Below are positions 19,263-27,762 of a DNA stretch of 64,000 nt, piece after piece. The DNA is taken from positions 1 to 64,000 of the forward strand of contig NZ_JACTVJ010000029.1 in assembly GCF_014493765.1 (NCBI RefSeq), given 5' to 3'. Every line of letters starts with the position of its first letter. Position 1 is the stretch's first letter. The position numbers were made by a program, and so were the translations under genes. A model generated the notes under the pieces. That model saw nothing but the letters and a program-made list of their open reading frames with translations. It was not told the DNA's origin and ran no database searches. The stretch comes from Streptomyces polyasparticus. GTDB taxonomy: Bacteria > Actinomycetota > Actinomycetes > Streptomycetales > Streptomycetaceae.

Positions 19263-20591
19263 CTACGGGACCCAGCCCGCCGTCCCCCGCACGATCCGGG
19301 CGGCCGCACGCGACAGCGGCAGCAGGCCGTCCGTGTCGACCTTGTCGAGAGTGTCGGCGGAGTCGACCAGATACATGGGTGCGCTCAGGAAGTGCACAAG
19401 CCGTACGCCTTCGGGATGGAAGAAGGCACCGTCCGTGGGCGGCATCGGGGAGAAGACATCGGGCTTGAGGATGTGCGAACGCCGCAGCCGCTCGGCGGTG
19501 ATGCTCTCGTGCACGAGCTGTTCGAGGGGCGCCTCCTGGGTGGTGAACCACCAGCGCGCCTCGGGATCGGCGGTCGGCTTCAGACCGCCGTCCTGCGGTA
19601 CGCAGCGCAGGGCCGCGTGTTCGAGATGCATCTGCAGGACGACGTCCGGCAGCAGCGCCCGGTGGGCTTCGAGGAACGCGCGGGTGCCGGCGGCGTGCGC
19701 CATGTGGCCCGCGGTGAGCAGGAACAGCAGGTTGTGCGGCCGCTCTTCACGCGGGACCTGGGACCAGTGGCGCGCGGCGGCCAGGACCAGTGCGATCCCC
19801 GTGCCGTCCTCCACGGCGGAGGCCCAGGGCGCATCATGATGCGAGGCGATGATCACCCAGTGGTCGGACGCACCGGGCAGCGTGGCCACGACGTTGTGGC
19901 TCAGCGCGTCGGTCAGCCGGGAGCTGGTGGTGAGCGTGCCGGTGCACGGGCCCTTGTCCATGAGACCGAGGACCCGGCGGGTGTCGGAGGGCCGCAGCCA
20001 CAGTCCGGGGATGGGCCGCTCGACGGCGTCGTACGGCACGTAGTAGTCGCGCGTCTCCCAGGGGAAGGCCAACGCCCCTACGTATCCGGCCGACTTGGCG
20101 GCGAGCGCCGGCTCCACCACCTGGTTGAGCCGGGGCCCGAACGGCAGGGTCTGCACCAGGGTGTCGAAGACGCCTTCCGGGTCGTACGAGGAGGTCGCGA
20201 GCGAGCGCACGTACGACTGGGGCAGTTCGGTGAGCCGCAGCTCGTCGACGGCGAGGGCGCCGGGGTGGGCGGGTGCGTCGGCGAGGCGGACCAGGGGTGC
20301 GGTGGTGCCGCGGCTGGGTGCGGTGAACGGCAGCGGGAAGCCCTGCACGCGCAACTCACCGCAGCCCACGGCGTCTTGTCCGTCGCGGCGGACGGTGAGC
20401 TCGGCCGAGCGGGGCAGCCAGCGGGGCACCGGCACGGGTTCGAGCTCCACGTCGAGTCCGAACGAGCGCAGCTTGCGTGCCGCCCACTGCTCGGTCCAGG
20501 TGTCCGCCGGGTAGCCGGGGCGGCGGATGCCGCGGGCCACGATCGTACGGATCCAGTCCATCATCTCGTCGGTGCCCGGCCACTGGCTCAT
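19263..20591 (-). CDS. M28-family metallopeptidase
   Basis: 442 residues from ATG 20591. An aminopeptidase-type layout: an N-terminal region with an inserted PA-like segment (APLVRLADAPAHPGAL), then the zinc region SHHDAPWASAVEDGTGIALVLAAARHW, which supplies the first His/Asp ligands and the bridging Asp. LLFLLTAGHMAHAAGTRAFLEAH follows and a late LVHFLSAPMYLVDSADTLDKVD block provides the final His ligand. No signal peptide, so probably cytoplasmic. Five bases separate it from the YbaK-like gene upstream; together with the XRE-cupin gene they form one operon. Substrate unknown. Confidence 0.85.
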   Translation of the reverse strand: MSQWPGTDEMMDWIRTIVARGIRRPGYPADTWTEQWAARKLRSFGLDVELEPVPVPRWLPRSAELTVRRDGQDAVGCGELRVQGFPLPFTAPSRGTTAPLVRLADAPAHPGALAVDELRLTELPQSYVRSLATSSYDPEGVFDTLVQTLPFGPRLNQVVEPALAAKSAGYVGALAFPWETRDYYVPYDAVERPIPGLWLRPSDTRRVLGLMDKGPCTGTLTTSSRLTDALSHNVVATLPGASDHWVIIASHHDAPWASAVEDGTGIALVLAAARHWSQVPREERPHNLLFLLTAGHMAHAAGTRAFLEAHRALLPDVVLQMHLEHAALRCVPQDGGLKPTADPEARWWFTTQEAPLEQLVHESITAERLRRSHILKPDVFSPMPPTDGAFFHPEGVRLVHFLSAPMYLVDSADTLDKVDTDGLLPLSRAAARIVRGTAGWVP

Positions 20592-20596
20592 GAGGT

Positions 20597-21154
20597 CTAC
20601 TCGACCCCCAGGCCTTCCACGACGACCGCGCCGGGCAGTTCGGCGAACGCCTTGCCGGGGACGATCAGCTTGCCGCGCCGGCGTCCGCTGCCGATCAGGA
20701 CGTACGGGGTGTCGACAACGGCCGCGTCCACCAACAGGGGCCAGTCGGCGGGCAGTCCGATCGGGGTGATGCCGCCGTACTCCATTCCGGTCTCGCCAGT
20801 CGCGAGGTCCATCGGCGCGAACGAGGCCTTGCGGGCGCCGAGTTGGCGTCGCACCACACCGTTGACGTCGACGCGTGTACGGGACAGGACCACGCACGCC
20901 GCCAGGGAGCTCTCGCCGCCGCGCTTGCCCGCGACCACGACGCAGTTGGCGGACTCGTCCAGAAGGCTCGCGCCGTAGTGCTCCACGAACACGGCCGTGT
21001 CGGCGATCGCCGGATCGGTGTCCACGTACAGGAACTGCTCGGCGGGCACGGTGCCGCGCCAGTGCCGTACGGCGTCGGCGACGGGGGCGGTCAGCTCGTC
21101 GAGGCAGTCGGGGGCGGGCCGGGCGTTGTCGAAATTTCCGATCGGTGCGCGCAT
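20597..21154 (-). CDS. YbaK/EbsC-like aminoacyl-tRNA deacylase
   Basis: 185 residues. The YbaK fold shows ANCVVVAGKRGGESSLAACVVLSRTRVDVNGVVRRQLGARKASFAPMDLA, then TGMEYGGITPIGLPADWPLLVDAAVVDTPYVLIGSGRRRGKLIVPGKAF. Family members hydrolyse mischarged tRNAs such as Ala- or Cys-tRNA(Pro). The gene sits between an XRE-cupin regulator and an M28 peptidase on the same strand with short gaps (33 and 5 bp). An amino-acid-related theme for the operon is plausible, but the tRNA substrate is not evident. Confidence 0.88.
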   Translation of the reverse strand: MRAPIGNFDNARPAPDCLDELTAPVADAVRHWRGTVPAEQFLYVDTDPAIADTAVFVEHYGASLLDESANCVVVAGKRGGESSLAACVVLSRTRVDVNGVVRRQLGARKASFAPMDLATGETGMEYGGITPIGLPADWPLLVDAAVVDTPYVLIGSGRRRGKLIVPGKAFAELPGAVVVEGLGVE

Positions 21155-21187
21155 GACGGCAAGTTAACAGTCGCCTGCGTACGGAGG

Positions 21188-21760
21188 TCAGTTGGCCGGG
21201 GGGATCTGCACGGCCATGGTCATCTCGACCGGGGCGTCGCCGTCGTTGCGGTAGGCGTGCGCGACGTTGGCCTCGAAGGAGACGGAGGATCCGGCGGGCA
21301 CGGGGTATGTGGTGCCGTCGACCATCAGGGTCAGCTCGCCCGCGGTGACATGGATGAGTTCGACGGTGCCGGACGGGTGCGGATCGGACGAGCTCTCGTC
21401 GCCGGGCATGAGCAGCCAGTCCCACAGCTCGAACGGGCCGCGCACCTCGGTGCCGACGAGCAGCTTGGTGTGGCTGCCCGCGTCCGTGGACCACATCCGT
21501 ACGACCTGGTCCTCGGGCACGATCCGTACCTGCGGGCCCTGTTCGTAGTCGAGCAGGGTGGTGATGGAGACGCCGAGCGCGTCGGCCAGCTTGACCGTGG
21601 TGCCGACGCTCGGGTTCGTACGCGCCTGCTCGATCTGGATGATCATGCCGCGGCTGACGCCGGCGCGGGCGGCCAGCGCGTCGAGCGTGTAGCCCCGCTC
21701 CCCGCGCCAGCGCTTGAGGTTGCGCGCGAGCGACTGGGTGAGCTGATCGAGATCCGACAT
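21188..21760 (-). CDS. XRE-family regulator with C-terminal cupin sensor
   Basis: 190 residues from ATG 21760. Residues ~8-65 are an HTH (LARNLKRWRGERGYTLDALAARAGVSRGMIIQIEQARTNPSVGTTVKLADALGVS). A cupin fills ~110-185 (DPHPSGTVELIHVTAGELTLMVDGTTYPVPAGSSVSFEANVAHAYRNDG) with metal-binding histidines. Such regulators sense a small ligand in the cupin and often repress themselves and a neighbouring exporter. The EamA transporter is divergent, with palindromes in the shared region at 21802-21840, so this is probably its regulator. Confidence 0.92.
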   Translation of the reverse strand: MSDLDQLTQSLARNLKRWRGERGYTLDALAARAGVSRGMIIQIEQARTNPSVGTTVKLADALGVSITTLLDYEQGPQVRIVPEDQVVRMWSTDAGSHTKLLVGTEVRGPFELWDWLLMPGDESSSDPHPSGTVELIHVTAGELTLMVDGTTYPVPAGSSVSFEANVAHAYRNDGDAPVEMTMAVQIPPAN

Positions 21761-21801
21761 TCCCGTCCCTAATCCGCGGTCGCGGCCACCCCATCGCACC
21801 G

Positions 21802-21840
21802 GCAGTCCAATATTTTGACTGACAGAGTCCATTGGACTGC
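21802..21840. promoter_or_regulatory. paired palindromic operators between XRE-cupin and EamA genes
   Basis: The outer arms GCAGTCCAAT (21802-21811) and ATTGGACTGC (21831-21840) form a perfect inverted repeat. Within it are two smaller palindromes: AGTCCA-T-TGGACT (21826-21838, perfect) and AGTCCAA-TAT-TTTGACT (21804-21820, one mismatch). A TTGACT -35-like element lies at 21815. This is the expected architecture of an autoregulated divergent promoter with two dimer sites. Confidence 0.7.
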
Positions 21841-21893
21841 ACTACGGTGTGGTGCACCGAATCGTTCAACACACTGTACTGCGAGGTTGCGTC

Positions 21894-22760
21894 ATGACCG
21901 CACTGTTCGCCCTGGCCACCAGCCTGCTCTGGGGTCTCGCCGACTTCGGCGGCGGACTGCTGACCCGACGCATCCCCGCCCTGACGGTGGTGGTCGCCTC
22001 GCAGACGATCGCGGTCGTGGTGCTCGGCGCGGTCGTCATCGCCACCGGCGGCTGGAGCGAGTGGGGGCCGCAGCTGTGGTTCGCGGTCGCGGCCGGACTC
22101 GTCGGCCCGGTCGCGATGCTCTCCTTCTACAAGGCCCTCGCGCTCGGCCCGATGGGCGTCGTCTCGCCGCTGGGTTCGGTGGGAGTCGCGGTGCCGGTAG
22201 GCGTCGGGCTCGTGCTCGGCGAACGGCCCGGACTCCTCCAGTACGGGGGCATCGCGGTCGCCGTCGTCGGCATCGTCCTCGCGGGCGGGCCCCAGTTCCG
22301 TGGCGCTCCAGTCCAACGGCAGGCACTCTTCCTGACCTTGCTCGCCGCCTTCGGCTTCGGAGCCGTGATGGCCCTGATCGCCGAGGCCTCGACCACACTG
22401 ACCGGACTCTTCCTCGCACTGTTCGTCCAGCGGGTCGCGAACGTCGCGGCCGGCGGCACCGCCCTGTACGTCGCGCACCGGCGGGGCATGGAGGTCCTTC
22501 CGCACGGCGAGGGCACCCGGGTGCTGCGGTCGGCACTGCCCGCCCTGGCCTTCGTGGGCCTGGCGGACGTGGCCGCCAACGGCACCTACTCGATCGCCGC
22601 ACAGAACGGCCCGGTGACCGTCGCGGCCGTACTCGCCTCGCTCTACCCGGTGATCACCGCACTCGCCGCGCGCGGAGTGCTGAAGGAGCGACTGCGGGCG
22701 GTGCAGGCGGCGGGGGCGGGGCTTGCGCTGGTGGGGACGGTGATGTTGGCGAGTGGGTGA
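21894..22760 (+). CDS. EamA (DMT) family transporter
   Basis: 288 residues from ATG 21894, with GAGG about 6 bases before. Ten membrane helices in two EamA repeats; LLWGLADFGGGLLTRR opens the first, SFYKALALGPMGVVSPLGSVGVAVPVGVGLVLGERP closes it. The second ends TYSIAAQNGPVTVAAVLASLYPVITALAARGVLKER. Members export amino acids, metabolites or drugs. It is divergent from the XRE-cupin regulator. The final codons GCG AGT GGG TGA are the first unit of a five-copy tandem repeat. Confidence 0.93.
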   Translation: MTALFALATSLLWGLADFGGGLLTRRIPALTVVVASQTIAVVVLGAVVIATGGWSEWGPQLWFAVAAGLVGPVAMLSFYKALALGPMGVVSPLGSVGVAVPVGVGLVLGERPGLLQYGGIAVAVVGIVLAGGPQFRGAPVQRQALFLTLLAAFGFGAVMALIAEASTTLTGLFLALFVQRVANVAAGGTALYVAHRRGMEVLPHGEGTRVLRSALPALAFVGLADVAANGTYSIAAQNGPVTVAAVLASLYPVITALAARGVLKERLRAVQAAGAGLALVGTVMLASG

Positions 22761-22915
22761 CCGGGCCGGGACGGTGCTGTCGGCGAGCGGTTGACCAGCT
22801 GAGACGCTGCTGCCGGCGGGTAGTTGACCAGACGGGGCGGCGCTGCCGGCGAGCGGTTGAACAGCTGAGACGCTGCTGCCGGCGGGTAGTTGACCAGCCG
22901 GGACGACGCTGCCGG
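22750..22915. repeat. five-copy 33 bp tandem repeat starting over the EamA stop codon
   Basis: Units start at 22750 (34 bp), 22784, 22817, 22850 and 22883. The consensus begins CGAGCGGTTGACCAG and ends CTGCTGCCGG or CGCTGCCGG. The first unit contains the TGA stop of the EamA gene and every later unit keeps TGA at the same offset. Units 2/4 and 3/5 are most alike, so a 66 bp pair was duplicated last. Non-coding, between convergent genes. Confidence 0.9.
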
Positions 22916-22949
22916 CAGGCAGTGGGACGCCGTGCCCGCGAGCAGGCGG

Positions 22950-23747
22950 TCAGCCGACGGGAGCGTCGGGCTCCTCCTCCACCCACTCCGCCAGCGCGAG
23001 CAGTTCCTCCGAGGTCATTCCCGCCGGGATCGGTACCGGCGGCGGCGTCCGCAGCGGTGGCTGCCAGCCGGTCTCGGCCTGCCAGCGCCGCACCACGCGG
23101 GCCGGCGCACCGGCCACCACCGCGTGATCCGGCACCTCTCCCCGTACGACCGCGCCCGCCGCCACCACGACATTGCGGCCGATCCGTGCGCCCGGCAGGA
23201 TCACCGCGCCCGTGCCGATCCAGCAGCCGGGGCCGATCTCCACCGGCTCCATGCGCGGCCACTGCTTGCCGACGGGCTCCTGCGGATCGTCGTAACTGTG
23301 GTTCGTGGACGTGACGTAGACGTATGGGCCGAAGTAGCAGTCCGCGCCGATCGTGACCGTCGTATCGGCGATGACATGGCTGCCGCGGCCGAGGACGACG
23401 CCGTCGCCGATGCGCAGGATCGGATCGGGGCCGAGGTCGAGGTCGGGCATCAGGCCGGCGGTCAAAGTGACCTGTTCGCCGACGATGCAGTGGTTGCCGA
23501 GTTCGATCCAGGGTTCACCGAACACCGTGCCCTGCGGGAACGCCAGCTTGGTGCCGGTCCCGATCCGGCGGAACTTCAGCCGGCCGGGGCGTTCGGCCGT
23601 GACGGCTCCCGACCGCTGCACCCAGCGCCATCCGGCGTGCACGGCGCGCGTGACCAGGCGGCGGCGGGCCGCGGCCAGCGATGAGAACGTGTTCCTGTTC
23701 GGCACCCGGACACCGTACTCATGCGCGCTCGCGGCGATGAGAGGCAC
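22950..23747 (-). CDS. left-handed beta-helix acyltransferase
   Basis: 265 residues with a GTG start at 23747; a GTG about 16 codons later (VPNRNTFSS) is an alternative. The middle holds hexapeptide repeats typical of LbH acetyltransferases: GVVLGRGSHVIADTTVTIGADCYFG, then a TNHSYDDPQEPVGKQWP loop with the catalytic-type histidine, and EIGPGCWIGTGAVILPGARIGRNVVVAAGAVVRGEVPDHAVVAGAPARVV. This matches sugar or chloramphenicol O-acetyltransferase relatives. Acceptor unknown; no polysaccharide cluster is adjacent. The proline-rich tail ends EEEPDAPVG. Confidence 0.85.
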   Translation of the reverse strand: MPLIAASAHEYGVRVPNRNTFSSLAAARRRLVTRAVHAGWRWVQRSGAVTAERPGRLKFRRIGTGTKLAFPQGTVFGEPWIELGNHCIVGEQVTLTAGLMPDLDLGPDPILRIGDGVVLGRGSHVIADTTVTIGADCYFGPYVYVTSTNHSYDDPQEPVGKQWPRMEPVEIGPGCWIGTGAVILPGARIGRNVVVAAGAVVRGEVPDHAVVAGAPARVVRRWQAETGWQPPLRTPPPVPIPAGMTSEELLALAEWVEEEPDAPVG

Positions 23748-23842
23748 GGCCTGTGATCTTCACCCCACCCTCCGCCGCCCGGACACCCGTCCCTTACCGT
23801 TCCAGCAGGGCGCACCACGACATACGCAGCAAGGAGCACGGC

Positions 23843-24382
23843 ATGACAGAGCGGGCGTTGATCGCAGGCGTCGGCGGCAAGGACCCCCAGGTGGACCCGG
23901 AGGCCTTCGCCGCGCCGACGTCCGTCGCGATGGGCGAGGTGACGCTGAAGGCGGGCTCCAGCATCTGGTACCACGCGGTGCTCCGCGCGGACTGCGGCCC
24001 GATCGTGCTCGGCACCGACAGCAACATCCAGGACAACTGCACGGTCCATGTCGACCCCGGCTTCCCGGTGACCATCGGCGACCGCGTCTCGGTCGGCCAC
24101 AACGCCACGGTGCACGGCTGCACGGTCGAGGACGACTGCCTGATCGGAATGGGCGCGACAGTGCTCAACGGCGCGGTGATCGGCGCCGGTTCACTGGTCG
24201 CGGCCCAGGCACTGGTCCCACAGGGCATGCAGGTGCCGCCGGGCTCGCTGGTCGCGGGCGTACCGGCGAAGGTGCGCCGGCCGCTGACCGAGGAGGAGCG
24301 CGAGGGCATCAAGCTCAACGCGGCGATGTACACGGAACTGGCGAAGGCACACCGGGCCGCGCACGAGGAGCGCGGCGAGTAG
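23843..24382 (+). CDS. gamma-class carbonic anhydrase-like protein
   Basis: 179 residues from ATG 23843, preceded by AAGGAG. The left-handed beta-helix contains the family ligands: WYHAVLRADCGPIVLG, NIQDNCTVHVDPGFPVTIGDRVSVGHNATVHGCTVEDDCLIGMGATVLNGAVIG, with the histidines of the metal site. The C-terminal helix (LTEEEREGIKLNAAMYTELAKAHR) is typical. Such proteins hydrate CO2 or are inactive relatives (YrdA/PaaY/CaiE type). Divergent from the LbH acyltransferase with a 95 bp gap. Catalysis is not proven. Confidence 0.9.
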   Translation: MTERALIAGVGGKDPQVDPEAFAAPTSVAMGEVTLKAGSSIWYHAVLRADCGPIVLGTDSNIQDNCTVHVDPGFPVTIGDRVSVGHNATVHGCTVEDDCLIGMGATVLNGAVIGAGSLVAAQALVPQGMQVPPGSLVAGVPAKVRRPLTEEEREGIKLNAAMYTELAKAHRAAHEERGE

Positions 24383-24390
24383 CGTCCCGC

Positions 24391-25920
24391 TCAGCGCACC
24401 GGCCGGTCGGCCGGACAGGAAGTGCCCTCGTCCGGCAGTGTCCCGTCGGCGTAGAAGGCGTTGATCTTCTCCCTGACGCAGGGCGAGCCGTTGGCCCCGT
24501 GGCCCACCCCTTCGTAGGTCAGCAGCACCGCCCCCAGTTTCCTGGCGGTCTGCTCGGCCCATACGAAGGGTGTGGCCGGGTCGACCTTTCCTCCGATCGC
24601 CAGGATCTCCGGAGCTCCGGGCCGGTCGATCTCCCGGAGGAACGTACTGCCGGGCGGCCAGCCTGCGCAGCTCGCCGCCTGGCCGTACAGCATGGGCGCG
24701 AAGTACGGCGCTTGCGAGGCCAACCGCCGTTGCGCGGCCGCGCCCTCGCTTGCCGGGTCGGCCGGCCGGTCCGGGTCGTCCATGCAGGTGACGGCGGTCA
24801 GCGCTTCCCTGCCCCCGCCGCCGAGGATGTCGTCCATGCCCTGGTTGAATCCGGCCAGCGGTTCGGGGTCCCCTGATCCGGCCAGTGCCGCGAGGCCCCG
24901 CTCCAGGTCGGGCCAGGAATCCTGGGCCAGGAGCGCGACCCAGATGGCGTTGCGCAGATCGAGTGCCGTGAACGGCCGGCCCGCCGCGGTCTTCGGCGGC
25001 CGCGCGGCGACCCGCGCGGTCTGCTCCTCGACGAGGTCGCGCACCTCCCCCGGGGTGCGGCCGAGCGCGCAGGCCTCGCGGGCGGCGCAGTCCTCGATGA
25101 AGGCGTCCAGGGCTTGTTCCGAGGCCTTGGCCACCGCAAGGCCGTCCCGTTCGGCGGGCAGGTCGAGCGTGTCCACCGCGTCGAGGACCATCCGGCCGGT
25201 CCGCTGCGGAAACTGGCCCGCGTAGACGGCGCCCAGGCGCGTTCCGTAGGACAGACCGAAGTAGTTCAGCTTCTCCTCGCCCAGCACATGGCGCAGCACG
25301 TCCAGATCCCGCGAGGCCTCCACGCTCCCGACGTGGTCGAGCAGCGGGCCGGTCTCCTTGCGGCAGGCCGCGCCGTACTCCTTCCCTTCGGCCACGTCCC
25401 GGGCGAAGTCCTCCGCGCGCCGGCCCTCGTCCGCGAGCTTCCGTTCCAGGTCCTCCGCCGCGTCCTGTGCGCCGCAGCGCACGGGCGAACTGCGGCCCAC
25501 ACCCCGCGGATCGAAGCTCACCAGGTCGTAATGCCGGGCGATGCCGCCCCCGTTGTCGCGAAAGAACCCGGGCAGGATGTCGATGCCGGAAACGCCGGGG
25601 CCGCCGAAGTTGAAGACCACTGCTCCTTTTCTGCGTGCGCCTTCCGCTTCCGTCGCGAAGCGGCCCACCGCGATCGTGAGGGAACCTCCATCGGGGTCGG
25701 CGTAGTCGACCGGCACGGTCAGCCTTCCGCATTCCATGCCGGCGGCGGCCTCGGCCGTCGCCTCCTTCGGACCGTCCGGTCCCGCGCAGGCCTTCCAGGA
25801 GATGCGCTGGTCGTAGAAGCGCCCGAGCTCCGGCTGCGCGGGGGCGCAGCTTGCAGCCGCCGATCCCAGGAGCGCGAGCACGACGCCGGCCGCTGCCGCT
25901 CGCCCACGCCCGACCTGCAT
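24391..25920 (-). CDS. secreted tripeptidyl-aminopeptidase-type alpha/beta hydrolase
   Basis: 509 residues from ATG 25920 with AGGGAAG directly upstream. A signal peptide ends near AAASC (Cys25), so it may be a lipoprotein with a weak lipobox. The hydrolase shows FNFGGPGVSG (oxyanion region), YDLVSFDPRGVGRSSPV, the nucleophile GLSYG (Ser224), a late GGKVDPATPF aspartate and GVGHGANGS histidine, the layout of Streptomyces SlpD/TAP enzymes that clip tripeptides. CxxxC-type disulphides are likely (several paired cysteines). It lies 119 bp downstream of an AraC-type regulator on the same strand. Confidence 0.9.
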   Translation of the reverse strand: MQVGRGRAAAAGVVLALLGSAAASCAPAQPELGRFYDQRISWKACAGPDGPKEATAEAAAGMECGRLTVPVDYADPDGGSLTIAVGRFATEAEGARRKGAVVFNFGGPGVSGIDILPGFFRDNGGGIARHYDLVSFDPRGVGRSSPVRCGAQDAAEDLERKLADEGRRAEDFARDVAEGKEYGAACRKETGPLLDHVGSVEASRDLDVLRHVLGEEKLNYFGLSYGTRLGAVYAGQFPQRTGRMVLDAVDTLDLPAERDGLAVAKASEQALDAFIEDCAAREACALGRTPGEVRDLVEEQTARVAARPPKTAAGRPFTALDLRNAIWVALLAQDSWPDLERGLAALAGSGDPEPLAGFNQGMDDILGGGGREALTAVTCMDDPDRPADPASEGAAAQRRLASQAPYFAPMLYGQAASCAGWPPGSTFLREIDRPGAPEILAIGGKVDPATPFVWAEQTARKLGAVLLTYEGVGHGANGSPCVREKINAFYADGTLPDEGTSCPADRPVR

Positions 25921-26039
25921 CGCTTCCCTTTCCCGTGATCGCCTGCGGCCAGGCTGAGCGCGGTGCCCCGCCGCCGCACGCAGGGTGTCGCGGTAGCGGC
26001 TGACCGACGCGCGCCTCCCCGAAGACCGGGGCGAGCACC

Positions 26040-27014
26040 TCACCGAGGAGGTGATGTTGCGAGCGTGGCGCTGAAGGAGCGGCGATACGAGCGCGGTGGT
26101 ACTCCCCGGCGGCGGACGAACTGTTCCCTTAGGACCGCCGCGCTGGAGTAGCCCACCTGGTGGGCGATCTCCTCGACGGGCAGGTCCGTGGACTCCAGAA
26201 GTTCCTCGGCGCGCGCCAGGCGCAGGTCGCGCAGCCAGGTGTGCGGGGTGGTGCCGGTCGCGGCGGTGAAGCGGCGGGCGAAGGTGCGGCGGCTCATCAC
26301 CGCGCGGCGAGCCAACTCGGCTACGGGCAGCGGCCGGTGGAGTTGCGTACGGGCCCATGCAAGCACCTCGGCGAGCCGTTCGTCCTCGCCGTCCTCGGGG
26401 ACGGGGGCGGCGAGGTACTGGGCCTGTCCGCCGTCCCGGTGCGAGGGCAGCACGATGTCCCTGGCCACGGCGTTGGCCAGGGTCGCGCCGAACTCCCGCC
26501 GCAGCAGATGCAGACACAGGTCGAACCCGGCGGCCGCCCCCGCACCGGTGATGACCTGTCCCTCGTCGACGTACAGGGCGCCGGCGTCGACATCGACCTC
26601 GGGATGACGCTCGGCGAGGAGCCCGGCGAACCGCCAGTGCGTGGTCGCCCGCAGGCCGTCGAGCAGTCCCGCCTCGGCGAGCGCGAAGGTGCCCACGCAG
26701 TGCGCCGCGACGGTCGCGCCCCGCGCGTGTGCGGCACGCAGCGCGTCGCGAACGGGTGCCTGTGCGGGTGTACGGAAGTCCGCGCCCGGCAGGGCGATCA
26801 CCAAGTCGGCTTCGGCCAGCCGCTCCAGGCCGTGCTCGACCGCGATCGGGATGCCCACGTCGGTACGCACCTGCCCGGGCCGCTCCGTGCACAGGGCGAG
26901 GTCGAAGCCGGGCAGGTCCGCGCCGTGCGGGCCGAACACCTCACCGACGATGCCGACGGCGAGCAGGCCCGCTCCGGGCGGGACATGGGCGGCGACGGTA
27001 CGGAAGGCAGGCAT
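26040..27014 (-). CDS. GlxA-type AraC-family regulator (DJ-1/PfpI plus HTH)
   Basis: 324 residues from ATG 27014. N-terminal DJ-1/PfpI-like domain (~1-170) with GATVAAHCVGTFALAEAGLLDG carrying the nucleophile-elbow cysteine. C-terminal double HTH (~225-315): LPVAELARRAVMSRRTFARRFTAATGTTPHTWLRDLRLARAEELLESTDLPVEEIAHQVGYSSAAVLREQFVRRRGVPPRSYRR. Such regulators control diverse catabolic genes. It is divergent from the metallo-beta-lactamase gene with 80 bp between starts and upstream of the peptidase gene; either could be a target. Confidence 0.93.
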   Translation of the reverse strand: MPAFRTVAAHVPPGAGLLAVGIVGEVFGPHGADLPGFDLALCTERPGQVRTDVGIPIAVEHGLERLAEADLVIALPGADFRTPAQAPVRDALRAAHARGATVAAHCVGTFALAEAGLLDGLRATTHWRFAGLLAERHPEVDVDAGALYVDEGQVITGAGAAAGFDLCLHLLRREFGATLANAVARDIVLPSHRDGGQAQYLAAPVPEDGEDERLAEVLAWARTQLHRPLPVAELARRAVMSRRTFARRFTAATGTTPHTWLRDLRLARAEELLESTDLPVEEIAHQVGYSSAAVLREQFVRRRGVPPRSYRRSFSATLATSPPR

Positions 27015-27094
27015 GCCGCAGTGTGGCACGATTCCTGCGATCGCTGGCATCCATGCCACTCGTCCACGCTCCGTGGGCCCGGCAAGCTGAGGGC

Positions 27095-27688
27095 ATGACA
27101 GACGCACCGCGCGGCCGCAGCGCCTCGTACACGATCCTGACCACCGGCTATGTCGGCTCCACCGGCCCCGGGGTGGCCGCGACCGTCTCCTATGTGAACG
27201 ACGGGGACCGGCACGTGATCTTCGATCCGGGAATGGTGGCCGACCGCGAGGACATCCTGGGTCCGCTCGCCGGACTCGGCCTCACGGCCGAGGACATCAC
27301 CGATGTGGTCCTCAGCCACCACCACCCGGACAACACGATGAACGTCGGCCTGTTCGGCCGGGCCCGTGTGCACGACCACAAGGTCGAGTACCGGGGCAAC
27401 CAGTGGCGCAACCGCGACGCGGAAGGCTACGAACTCACCCCGTCGCTGCGCCTGATCCGCACGCCCGGTCACAGCACCGAGGACATCACCCTGCTCGCGG
27501 GAACGGCCGAGGGCGTCGTGGCCTTCGCGGGGGATCTGTGGTGGCACGTGGACGGCCCGGCGGACGATCCCGTCGCCCCGGACCGCGAGGTGCTCCGCGC
27601 GTCCCGGGAGCGCGTCCTCGCGACGGCCGAGGTGATCGTGCCGGGGCACGGGGCGGCTTTCAAGTCTGCTGAGACGGTGGTGCGTTAG
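27095..27688 (+). CDS. metallo-beta-lactamase-fold protein, MBLAC1-like
   Basis: 197 residues from ATG 27095, with GAGGGC just upstream. The metal motif reads H75-H-H77-P-D79-N80, so the usual HxHxDH has asparagine in the last place. Other ligands are present: TPGHSTED (H126), FAGDLWW (D147) and PGHGAAF. It resembles small MBLAC1/hydroxyacylglutathione hydrolase-like proteins. The His-to-Asn change suggests altered or single-metal binding. Single gene; substrate unknown. Its last codons fall in the repeat shared with the convergent DedA gene. Confidence 0.85.
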   Translation: MTDAPRGRSASYTILTTGYVGSTGPGVAATVSYVNDGDRHVIFDPGMVADREDILGPLAGLGLTAEDITDVVLSHHHPDNTMNVGLFGRARVHDHKVEYRGNQWRNRDAEGYELTPSLRLIRTPGHSTEDITLLAGTAEGVVAFAGDLWWHVDGPADDPVAPDREVLRASRERVLATAEVIVPGHGAAFKSAETVVR

Positions 27689-27762
27689 CCGGAAGGGCGA
27701 ACCCCGCGCGTCAACCGGAAGGGGCGGCCCTCGCGCTATTCGGAAGGAGCGGTCCCCGGCGC
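27684..27762. repeat. three-copy ~26 bp repeat across two convergent gene ends
   Basis: The motif CCGGAAGG recurs at 27689, 27715 and, as TCGGAAGG, 27740, each followed by a G-rich segment and GCGC. On the minus strand each copy has a stop at the same place: TAG (the real DedA stop, 27736-27738), TGA (27711-27713) and TAA (27685-27687). The leftmost copy overlaps the last codons and stop of the plus-strand MBL-fold gene. Confidence 0.8.
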
